Shown here: positions 56,417 to 64,000 of the stretch, piece by piece
How positions within the stretch are numbered: position 1 is the stretch's first letter
Layout of the letters: every line of letters begins with the position of its first letter
Source of the DNA: Bacteroidota bacterium
GTDB lineage: Bacteria > Bacteroidota > Bacteroidia > Bacteroidales > Lentimicrobiaceae
Direction: 5' to 3'
Length of the DNA stretch: 64,000 bases
NCBI GenBank assembly: GCA_009773455.1
Contig: WSXU01000012.1
Span: 46,140-110,139, forward strand
Notes under the pieces: generated by a model
Database searches by the model: none
What the model was told of the DNA's origin: nothing
The model's input: only the letters and a program-made list of their open reading frames with translations
Made by a program: the position numbers and the translations under genes

Positions 56417-59416
56417 TCAATAATCAACTATTCCGATAAATACATGGTAACCTTCAGCACTGATCAATCCGGCACATTTCCTTGCATCTGTTTCTGTCAT
56501 GAAGTAACCGAACCGGACTTTATAAAGCTTCTCTTCGTATACAACACCGCATTTTTCGTTGACCAGAGGGCACAATTTATCAGCCAGTTTCATGGCATTG
56601 CCGGGATCTTCAAAAGCTCCCGCCTGAACAAAACAATTACCCGAAGTGGTGCTGACCACTCCACTGATTACTTTTACCGGGAGGTCAGGCAGTTTCTGAA
56701 TTTCGATAACCTGATTTTCTGAAGTCTTGTCCTTCCTGATTGATTTTGTGGAACCTTCATTTTTTACCGGTGGTTCTCCGGCCGGTTCCTTCTCATTTTT
56801 GTCCGTATTGCTTTTGATAACCGGAACATCTGCTTTTTTGGGATGTATAAACGACATTGTAAACATAAGATCATCCACAATATCACCTATTTCCATAGGG
56901 TGAATCTCAAAGTCATAGAATTCAGGATCGGCAGTTACTCCCAACCTGTGCATCTGTGCTGAATCAGGACGGGCAGTGTATTTGCCGGGAGCAAAGCCCA
57001 GGTAGTTGAAATAACCATCCGGTTCAGTGAGTGTTTTGCTGACAATTTTACCGGTGCTGTCGTAAAAATTTATCAGCATCCTGCCTTGACCGCGTAAAGC
57101 TTTGCCGGTATTTATATATACAAGTCCATTGGCTTCACCCATAACCTTGATGGGAATGGGGATTATTTTAAACTGGTTCGGGTCGGTGTATACATTCAAA
57201 ATTTTTGCATCAATCTGCCAGGAAATATTTTCGAATCCATTGTCATCAATTTCAAGGTAATAGTTGGTAAACGGTTCAAGTTCCATGATCCTGATCAGGG
57301 TGTCCCGGTCACGGGCAATCACCCGTCCTCCGTTCATCTGGATGTTTAATCCGGAAGCCAGCCGTTCATTGCTGTCACGATTTCCGTTGTGGTTCAGGTC
57401 GAGAAATGGTTCAAGCATAAAGCCGGCACGTCCGGTAACTGAGCGGTTGTCGGTATGTACATATCCATTGCCGCTGCCAAAAGCAAGACTACCCCTTGCG
57501 GACTCAGTTGCCACAAAGTCTTTGTTGATCATCCGGGTTGAGGCACTTGTCTGGGCAAAAGGCAGGTCATACCTGAAGGTCAGTTCAAGACTGCGGAAAT
57601 CGGAACGTCTGTTTTCTTCATATCCAAGAGCAAGATAGGCCTTCTGCATAAAGCTCTTTTCGAGCTCAGCCTTGTAGGAAATGATCTGCTGATTCGAGAA
57701 GTCATACTGTATCTGTGGCCTGAAGGTTGCTCCCCGCCCCAGTTTAAATCCAAGGGTAAGATTGGAATATATATAAGGTTTTCCATCGCCAAGCCAGTTG
57801 GCATATCCTGAAAAATTGGCGCTGACTCCCTTGAAATAGGTAGAAAACAAGATTTCTGTTGTTGAATAGGTGACTTCAGGAAGCACATTCTGTTTGTACG
57901 ACAACCTTGAATACAACCTGAACGAGTTGATGCGTAAAGGGATCGAGAGGCTTGCTTTTCGTTCTTCCAGGTAATTGAAACTAATGGCTTTCTGTCCTTT
58001 TTCGTATTTTGTATAATCTATTTCAATGGTTAGATTGGAAGGTAGTCTGTAACTTAGTAAGGCTTTGGTTCTTACGCCATAGGTGTATTCGGCATTGGCC
58101 AGGAAATACTTCAGAAATCTGGCCGACCCGGTTATAAACGGCATTGCTTCACCTGTTGTTACGGATGAAAGATATTCAACCCCACCACCAATGGTAATAT
58201 TCCGGTGAAGGCCATAATAGGTCTCACCTTTCATGTAGGTACTATTGGAACTGTCGCGCACGACACCCCCGGTAAGGGTGTATTCTGTCTTTCCGACAGG
58301 AAGGAAATTATAGGGAATGTTAATGGTTTGTTCTTTGATGCGCTCTTCTCCCCATGGACCATAAAAGCGCAGGGTTACAGCCGAAGATCCGTAAACAAGC
58401 GGAACCTCGAAGCTGAAAAATCCGGAAGGGTCAGCGGTGGTATAATCCACAATCACGTTGTTGATATAGAGCTCCACTGTCCAGCCCGGTTCAGTATAGT
58501 CACTCAGGGTATACGAACCGAATGTTTTTCTGTAAGTTGTCGGGGTGTTTGAAACGGTTGCCCCAACAAGGGGTGCATAGATTGATGAAATGGCCCTGGA
58601 CGGAATCTTTCCGGCACTGACCTGCTTTACAATTTTCTTGTCATTGTTGGCCCACCGCCAGCGGTATTGCTGTTGCTTGCCGTCAAAGCCCTGCTTGTTG
58701 GAATAATTGAGCAACACATTGGCTTCACCTCCGAATATTTCGCTGCCGAAACCAAGGCTCGCCCTGGTATCGGTAATGGTTCCCGGACTTTGGGTTGAAA
58801 TCAGCGACCAGTCAATCATTGTTCCCCGATACAGGTGATATTGCCGTTTGAGGGTCGTATCGGCTTCCGCTATTCCACTGATTCTGTTTATGTTTTTTCG
58901 CATTTGTTCCAGCCGGAGCTCTCTCAGGACAGGAAGCTCATGGATGGTTTCCAGCTCAAGTTCCAGGTTTCTGAAATTGAAATTCAGGTTGAGCCCAAAG
59001 GCTTTTCCATAAACATCGGTACGCAGATAAAGTCCGGTTTCATCCCTGAAGATATCTTCTTTCCCAAAACTGAACAACTGGGATCCCATTGTAATGGTTT
59101 TGTTCCCCGCATCAATCAGGTATAAATTGTTTTCGTTCAGGAAGAAACCGCTGACTGAATCATAGTTCAAAGAGGGTTTATTGCTGATTTTAAGAAACTG
59201 AAATAGTTCGGCAACAGATACATAAACCTGATCTTCGGCAAACACAGCATTGATTTCATAACCCTGCAAACCTTCAATGGAGAGCAGTACAGTAATCTCT
59301 TCGTAATTTTCGGGATTATTCTGAGCTGATAATCCGGCAGGGAATAAAAAACCAATGGATAAAACCACGGCAACTGCCCATCCTGCAAGCGTCAACCCTT
59401 TGTTGTGCAGGTTCAT
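56417..59416 (-). CDS. Usher-like outer-membrane protein with C-terminal SPOR domain
   Basis: A 999-residue exported protein (start at 59416, MNLHNKG; signal peptide cut near LSAQ; an upstream GTG start at 59458 is less likely). Middle residues resemble fimbrial ushers: SDYTEPGWTVELYINNVIVD, YGSSAVTLRFYGPWGEERIK and NFLPVGKTEYTLTGGVVRD, followed by many alternating barrel strands. Then comes a DLNHNGNRDSNE EF-hand-like loop and carboxypeptidase-like repeats (about 680-840). The last 75 residues form a SPOR domain (GNCFVQAGAFEDPGNAMKLA; KVRFGYFMTETDARKCAGLI) that binds denuded peptidoglycan. Operon partner of the DUF4402 gene, 49 bases before it. Confidence 0.75.
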   Translation of the reverse strand: MNLHNKGLTLAGWAVAVVLSIGFLFPAGLSAQNNPENYEEITVLLSIEGLQGYEINAVFAEDQVYVSVAELFQFLKISNKPSLNYDSVSGFFLNENNLYLIDAGNKTITMGSQLFSFGKEDIFRDETGLYLRTDVYGKAFGLNLNFNFRNLELELETIHELPVLRELRLEQMRKNINRISGIAEADTTLKRQYHLYRGTMIDWSLISTQSPGTITDTRASLGFGSEIFGGEANVLLNYSNKQGFDGKQQQYRWRWANNDKKIVKQVSAGKIPSRAISSIYAPLVGATVSNTPTTYRKTFGSYTLSDYTEPGWTVELYINNVIVDYTTADPSGFFSFEVPLVYGSSAVTLRFYGPWGEERIKEQTINIPYNFLPVGKTEYTLTGGVVRDSSNSTYMKGETYYGLHRNITIGGGVEYLSSVTTGEAMPFITGSARFLKYFLANAEYTYGVRTKALLSYRLPSNLTIEIDYTKYEKGQKAISFNYLEERKASLSIPLRINSFRLYSRLSYKQNVLPEVTYSTTEILFSTYFKGVSANFSGYANWLGDGKPYIYSNLTLGFKLGRGATFRPQIQYDFSNQQIISYKAELEKSFMQKAYLALGYEENRRSDFRSLELTFRYDLPFAQTSASTRMINKDFVATESARGSLAFGSGNGYVHTDNRSVTGRAGFMLEPFLDLNHNGNRDSNERLASGLNIQMNGGRVIARDRDTLIRIMELEPFTNYYLEIDDNGFENISWQIDAKILNVYTDPNQFKIIPIPIKVMGEANGLVYINTGKALRGQGRMLINFYDSTGKIVSKTLTEPDGYFNYLGFAPGKYTARPDSAQMHRLGVTADPEFYDFEIHPMEIGDIVDDLMFTMSFIHPKKADVPVIKSNTDKNEKEPAGEPPVKNEGSTKSIRKDKTSENQVIEIQKLPDLPVKVISGVVSTTSGNCFVQAGAFEDPGNAMKLADKLCPLVNEKCGVVYEEKLYKVRFGYFMTETDARKCAGLISAEGYHVFIGIVDY

Positions 59417-59465
59417 TTGTATGCCGGTTGTTCCCTTCATCGATGCCATAACCATCACTTTCAGG

Positions 59466-59987
59466 TTATTCCTGTATGAAGGTGACAGAGAACGTTCCGC
59501 TGTATTCCCCTGCTGGATTATCCAGCATATTGCCTACGATCAGGGTGCCTCCGATTCTTACCTGGGTTCTGAAAGGGGGTCTTAACGTATTGACGAAAGG
59601 AGATTCAGGTATGGAACCGCCCAGGTGCAGGGTAAGTGTTCCGCCGTTACTCCCGTTTAACGTGATGTCAGGTCCGTTCATGATGGAAATCACTACGCCA
59701 GGGTTGGCTTCAACTTCGAATATTGCCGGATGGTGCTGATAGCCCTGGAAAACGGTAATGATATCACCGGTAACGGAACGGGTGCCATCAGGATAAATAA
59801 TAACAGTGCCACCCATGTAGCCAGTAATGAATGCTCCGAAACTCAGATCCTGAAATGTGCTGAGGCTCATCGGACGCGGGGGCTCCTCCTGCGCGCAAAG
59901 CCGGGTTTGAAGCACAAAGAAGCACAAAGAAACACTGACGATGAGTGCTGTCCTTAAACGCGATGATATGTTGTTCGCTGGATTCAT
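59466..59987 (-). CDS. DUF4402 secreted pilin-like protein
   Basis: A 173-residue exported protein (signal peptide about 15-32, cut near CAQEE). The mature part is a DUF4402-type beta-sandwich: FGAFITGYMGGTVIIYPDGT, PAIFEVEANPGVVISI, and the ending GGTLIVGNMLDNPAGEYSGT. DUF4402 proteins are pilus-subunit-like domains in chaperone-usher-type systems of Bacteroidota. Its ATG lies 2 bases after the stop codon of the giant T9SS protein, which implies translational coupling. The usher-like gene follows. Confidence 0.83.
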   Translation of the reverse strand: MNPANNISSRLRTALIVSVSLCFFVLQTRLCAQEEPPRPMSLSTFQDLSFGAFITGYMGGTVIIYPDGTRSVTGDIITVFQGYQHHPAIFEVEANPGVVISIMNGPDITLNGSNGGTLTLHLGGSIPESPFVNTLRPPFRTQVRIGGTLIVGNMLDNPAGEYSGTFSVTFIQE

Positions 59988-59989
59988 GG

Positions 59990-62900
59990 TCAGTTGGATA
60001 TATAGATTTTTTGTGACCTTACACCTTTCTGCGAAGTTAAGGTTAATATATAAATTCCTGATGGGTAGGCCGGGTGAATCTCAATTTGTCCGGTTTCGGG
60101 AACTGCTGAGCGGTATAATACCTGTCCCAAAAGATTGCTGATGGTCAGGTTTCTGTTTTTATCCGGTGAGACTCCATCATTGATGACTAGTATTCCATTT
60201 GAAAATATGGCAATAAAGTTGTCTTCAGTTTGATCAGAAATGTAATTCGTTTTGCTGAAAATCAAAGCATACCTGTTTTCAAAGGTTCCTTCACCGGTTT
60301 TTACCCTGTATTCCGGGTTACTGTTCAGGTCGGAAATATCTCCTGTTAACTCATCATACAGGTAGGCGTGAAGATTCAATGGCAGGTTCTCAATGGCAGT
60401 TGATCTGAAAGTCAGCCAGCCTTCTTTTTCTGTTCTTATTCCCAGAGGAATGCGGGTAGTGAGATTTTCAGGTTCCGGCAGGGCGCTGATCGACAGTTTC
60501 TGATTTGATTCCGTAAGGATATACAGATTCGGAACTTCCTTGTCGGTATTGAATAATTTCAGTGCATCCAGATTTTTATCGAATCCTGCAGAAGCTTCAT
60601 CAGTAAAATAGACAACCACCGGATCTGCAGCCTGGGTTTCGTCTTCAAATCCGGCCGATACCCTGATCATAGGATAATTCTTGTCATTGGATGACTTGTG
60701 GTAGGCCGGTGACAGGTTATTCACCCTGACCCTGTTGTCCATGCCGAAAGATCCGTTCACAGGGAAAGTCCCGTCGCTCACATGAACAAAGAACCCCTGC
60801 ATCGACGGAATGATATTGTTTGCTGTGCCGTCACTGGATACTCCATTGATATAAGTACAATAGGTTCCTCCGTACTCATCGGTTGTTCCGGCTTTAAAAT
60901 AGTACAGGGCATTGTCAATGTTAGACTTGGTCCAACCCGTAGCTGAATTCCAGTCAATGGGCGAAGGATAGGGGTTGCCCACAAGGTTGAAGCCGAGGGT
61001 ATAGGTTTTGTCGTGGTTAAAAAGAGCCACCGGCCCAATGGTATTGTTATTGACTGTTCCTGTCAGGTCTGCGGTGACCGGATCCGAAGAAGTGCCGAAG
61101 TGCAGGCAGTAACCGGCAAGCGGGTCAAGAATACCGGCATCATCGGTATAGGCTGTCCAGCCGCTGGCATCCTTAGCCTCGTCATATTTGAACAGGGACG
61201 GGAAAGGGGCAGAGAGATTGATGTCATCAGAAAATCCGGAAACAGTGGCTGACTGGAATGGCGATGAGAAATATCTGTATCCGAAGCCGGATGAAAGATA
61301 GCGTTGCATGTTAACATTCCCGGAGACTGATCCGTTCCCGCTTCCGCTGATGAGGGCGGTTTGTGCGGCAGTTGAAATCAACGTCAGGTATCCGCCGGTA
61401 TTCAGGGTTCCCGACTGGGGTGTGACTATACCCGTGATATTCAGAGGGCCTCCAAGTGTTATGCCGGAGGCATTATTGACGATGAGGTTGGCAATGGTAT
61501 TTCCGGCAAATTGACCGGCCGCAATGGTCTGAGGCGAACTTCCTTTCAGTTCAATACTTCCGCCGGGTGAGTTGAAAGTCCCATTGTTGTTAACATTCCC
61601 GGCAATCTGAAGGGTATTACCGGTAACAGTGAGTGAAGCGCCGTTCTGTATGGTCAGGTTATTAACCGTTCCAACAGCCCCAGAACCCAATATCGGGTAG
61701 TTTGTGAGGCTTCCCGGTATCACCACATTGGTGGTAATGACCGGAATGGAATTGCACGCCCAGTTGCCTGCGGTGTTCCAGTCGGTATTTGTTGTGCCTG
61801 TCCATAACCCGTCGGTACGAATGATGATGGATGCAGCGGTGGTAACAATTCCGCAACCTCCGGCAGCAGCAATGGTGTAGGTTACCGTATAGCTTCCGGG
61901 TGAGCTGGTTCCGGTATTGACTGATCCGTCAGCTCCATTCAGCGAAAGTCCGGCAGGGGCAGAGCTGTATGTTCCACCTGAAGTGCCTGTTTGTGTGACT
62001 GAAACGGTTCCTTCGCTGGAGCAATAGGGCGAGCCTGCATAGCCAATGGTTGCAACCGGTAAAGGGGTTACAGTAATCTGGACAGCAGATGAAACATCAG
62101 AGCATCCTCCCGAAATGACAGTTCTCCGGAACCATGTGGTTGCAAGGAGCGCAGCCGGTGAATAGCTGATGCCTGTGTTGGTACCTGATGCGGCTGAGAA
62201 TCCGGTTCCTGATCCGGTTGTGCTGCTTTCCCAAAGATAGCTGAATGATCCGTTCCCGCCTCCGGGGGTTGAACCGTTAAGCGCCGAAGGTGTTGAGCCT
62301 TCGCAGATGGTCTGGATTGAACCAATGGTGTTTCCGGTAATCGTTGGAGTAACGGTAATCCTTATTACCCTCGATGTATTGTTGCACCCGCCCGATATAA
62401 CCGTTCTCCTGAACCAGGTGGTCTGTGACAGGTTGCCGGGTGTGTAGTTTTGTTGATTATTTGTTCCCGTTGCAGCGACGAACCCGGCAGTTGCACTGGT
62501 GGTGCTGCTTTCCCACAGGTATGTAAATGAACCATTCCCTCCGGTCGGGACCGATCCGTTGATCTGTCCGGGTGAACTTCCTGCACACACAGGCTCACCA
62601 TAAACAGCCTCAACATATAACCTCTTCAATGTGCCAACACATGGATCAGTAAAGACTCCGTTTGTTGCAGGGATGGCACCTGAATTGTTTCCCAGCAGGT
62701 AGTTTTCCACAACGTTGAAACTTGTGGCTGCATTACAGGCGCCATAGGTAAATGCCCCGCATGTTCCGTTGGGTGTGCCGTAACTTGCAAATAATACATG
62801 TACAATCACTTTCCCGGCAGGGGCTGTTACTGTGGCCGTGGCATTTTCTGTCGCTGTGGCACAGGTCGTCCCATGAACGCCTGAACTCAGATCAAGTGAA

Positions 62901-64000
62901 TTATTTCCGATGACTGAGCCCACTTCCATAGTTATTGTATTCGAACTGGCAGGGCTGCCCGAAGCACAGGTGGCATTTGAAGTCAGCGTGCAGGAGACCG
63001 TATTCCCGTTGGTTAATGAAGAATTGGTATAAACCGGATTATTTGTCCCTGCATTGACACCGTTAAGCTTCCACTGATATGAGGGCGAGGACCCGCCGTA
63101 TACAGGTGTAGCTGTAAAAGAAACACTGGTTCCGGTACAAACCGGGTTGTCAGATGCAATAATGGATACACTTACCGGTAATACCGGATTTACGGTCATG
63201 GTAATTGTATTTGAGGTTGCCGGACTGCCGGTAACGCAGGTTGCATTGGATGTCATCACACAGGTGATTGTATTTCCGCTGCTTAGTGATGAATTTGTAT
63301 AAACCGGGTTGTTCGATCCCACATTGACTCCGTTCAGTTTCCACTGATAGGAGGGCGTTGTACCTCCGTTGACCGGTGTGGCTGTAAATGTAACGCTTGT
63401 TCCGGCACATACCGGGTTTTCAGAGGCTGCTATGCTGATACTGGCCGTCAATATGGGGTTGACCGTCATGGTGACTGTATTGGAGGTAGGCGGGCTTCCG
63501 GTAACACATCCTGCATTTGACGTCATCACACAATAAACGGTATTTCCACTTGTGAGTGATGAGTTGGTATATGTCGGACTGTTTGTTCCCACATTCGATC
63601 CGTTCAGTTTCCACTGGTATGCAGGTGTAGTTCCTCCGTTGACCGGAGTAGCGGTAAAGGTCACACTGGTGCCTGCGCAGATCGGATTTTCTGATGCAGC
63701 AATACTTAAGCTGGCGACAACAACCGTGTTAACCGTCATGGTTATTGTATTCGAAGTAGCCGGACTTCCGGTTACGCAGGGGGCATTCGAAGTCATTACA
63801 CAGGAAACCGTATTTCCATTCACCATCGAGGCGTTGGAGTAAGTCGGACTGTTGGTCCCGACATTAACACCATTCAGTTTCCATTGATAGGTGGGTGTTG
63901 ATCCTCCATTAACCGGAGTCGCGGTGAAAGTTACATTGGTGCCGGCGCACACAGGGTTTTCTGATGCAGCAATACTTACGCTGGCGGCAACAATCGGGTT
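59990..64000 (-). CDS. Giant T9SS-sorted repeat/lectin surface protein, N-terminus outside window
   Basis: 1,336 residues are visible; the frame is open to the window end. Order from the N-terminal side: at least four 90-residue Ig-like repeats (SIAASENPVCAGTSVTFTAT); a SUEL/galactose-binding lectin-like domain near residues 350-455 (HVLFASYGTPNGTCGAFTYG ... DPCVGTLKRLYVEAVYG); two 88-residue Cys-bearing repeats; several beta domains; and a type A T9SS sorting tail at the end (NLLGQVLYRSAVPETGQIEI, KIYISN). The protein is therefore secreted and attached at the surface. Directly coupled to the DUF4402 gene. Confidence 0.88.
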   Translation of the reverse strand, partial: NPIVAASVSIAASENPVCAGTNVTFTATPVNGGSTPTYQWKLNGVNVGTNSPTYSNASMVNGNTVSCVMTSNAPCVTGSPATSNTITMTVNTVVVASLSIAASENPICAGTSVTFTATPVNGGTTPAYQWKLNGSNVGTNSPTYTNSSLTSGNTVYCVMTSNAGCVTGSPPTSNTVTMTVNPILTASISIAASENPVCAGTSVTFTATPVNGGTTPSYQWKLNGVNVGSNNPVYTNSSLSSGNTITCVMTSNATCVTGSPATSNTITMTVNPVLPVSVSIIASDNPVCTGTSVSFTATPVYGGSSPSYQWKLNGVNAGTNNPVYTNSSLTNGNTVSCTLTSNATCASGSPASSNTITMEVGSVIGNNSLDLSSGVHGTTCATATENATATVTAPAGKVIVHVLFASYGTPNGTCGAFTYGACNAATSFNVVENYLLGNNSGAIPATNGVFTDPCVGTLKRLYVEAVYGEPVCAGSSPGQINGSVPTGGNGSFTYLWESSTTSATAGFVAATGTNNQQNYTPGNLSQTTWFRRTVISGGCNNTSRVIRITVTPTITGNTIGSIQTICEGSTPSALNGSTPGGGNGSFSYLWESSTTGSGTGFSAASGTNTGISYSPAALLATTWFRRTVISGGCSDVSSAVQITVTPLPVATIGYAGSPYCSSEGTVSVTQTGTSGGTYSSAPAGLSLNGADGSVNTGTSSPGSYTVTYTIAAAGGCGIVTTAASIIIRTDGLWTGTTNTDWNTAGNWACNSIPVITTNVVIPGSLTNYPILGSGAVGTVNNLTIQNGASLTVTGNTLQIAGNVNNNGTFNSPGGSIELKGSSPQTIAAGQFAGNTIANLIVNNASGITLGGPLNITGIVTPQSGTLNTGGYLTLISTAAQTALISGSGNGSVSGNVNMQRYLSSGFGYRYFSSPFQSATVSGFSDDINLSAPFPSLFKYDEAKDASGWTAYTDDAGILDPLAGYCLHFGTSSDPVTADLTGTVNNNTIGPVALFNHDKTYTLGFNLVGNPYPSPIDWNSATGWTKSNIDNALYYFKAGTTDEYGGTYCTYINGVSSDGTANNIIPSMQGFFVHVSDGTFPVNGSFGMDNRVRVNNLSPAYHKSSNDKNYPMIRVSAGFEDETQAADPVVVYFTDEASAGFDKNLDALKLFNTDKEVPNLYILTESNQKLSISALPEPENLTTRIPLGIRTEKEGWLTFRSTAIENLPLNLHAYLYDELTGDISDLNSNPEYRVKTGEGTFENRYALIFSKTNYISDQTEDNFIAIFSNGILVINDGVSPDKNRNLTISNLLGQVLYRSAVPETGQIEIHPAYPSGIYILTLTSQKGVRSQKIYISN
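62920..64000 (-). repeat. Tandem 270-bp repeats in the giant protein
   Basis: Equivalent positions recur every 270 bases exactly: 63961, 63691, 63421 and 63151 all carry the CTGATGCAGC-like segment. Four or more copies encode Ig-like domains. The repeat continues beyond the window edge. Confidence 0.85.

Noticed and set aside
59900-59935. AGCACAAAGAAGCACAAAG direct repeat
   Set aside because: Falls inside the DUF4402 signal-peptide coding region and is explained by its codons; too short to call an element.
62920-64000. Regularly spaced repeats as a possible CRISPR array
   Set aside because: The period is 270 bases, the whole unit is conserved and in frame, and it encodes Ig-like domains.

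Overview
The window is a chromosomal segment of a Bacteroidota bacterium, probably Bacteroidales-like. The evidence is a truncated type IX secretion sorting domain protein, FISUMP-domain proteins, SPOR and DUF4476/DUF4402/DUF1599 proteins, a cdaA-folP pair, and two strong promoters of the form TTTG-N19-TAnnTTTG (-33/-7), the Bacteroidota primary sigma-factor signature. No plasmid, phage structural or CRISPR sequence was seen.

Region 1 (1-14.6 kb) is core metabolism and replication: peptide deformylase (5' cut by the window edge), a TPR lipoprotein, divergent folP-cdaA (folate and c-di-AMP), DUF1599 and DoxX proteins, a lone DppB-type permease, tpiA, prmA, a 1,492-residue secreted protein of unknown role, plsY, dnaN and a small lipoprotein. 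Region 2 (14.6-34.3 kb) holds an ABC-F ATPase, a cold-shock protein, a YkgJ-type cysteine cluster protein, PEP carboxykinase and pyruvate phosphate dikinase (a PEP-pyruvate-oxaloacetate node, each with its own terminator), a DUF4476 protein, mtgA, a two-gene lysine-to-saccharopine-to-glutamate pathway, a TerB/J-domain protein, two RNA methyltransferases, an outer-membrane protein, a cupin, a carbonic anhydrase and a prohibitin-like protein.

Region 3 (34.29-43.21 kb) is an A+T-richer island at an intact tRNA-Asp(GTC). Downstream of that tRNA lie four decayed copies of its 3' end, each followed in the tRNA's reading direction by a terminator hairpin, and most also by an ATGTTGTACC-like box. Between them sit two GIY-YIG nuclease-type genes, an excisionase-like HTH gene and three secreted FISUMP/LamG/dockerin-like proteins. 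No integrase gene remains. I read this as stacked insertions into one tRNA gene, including a very small GIY-YIG cassette bounded on both sides by tRNA 3'-end/terminator units. This is the best candidate for an undescribed system in the window.

Region 4 (43.3-50 kb, minus strand) has an AddB-like nuclease and a probable cell-wall-sugar salvage cluster. The cluster contains a kinase fused to the RapZ C-terminal domain, a 42-residue Cys-rich protein, a helical protein and a MurU-like nucleotidyltransferase. A ferritin-like gene follows on the plus strand. Region 5 (50-64 kb, minus strand) carries a thioester alpha-2-macroglobulin lipoprotein, a GNAT acetyltransferase and a tightly packed surface operon: a giant repeat/lectin T9SS protein, then a DUF4402 pilin-like protein, then an usher-like barrel ending in a SPOR domain. 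No chaperone is visible. This is the second candidate for an unusual system.
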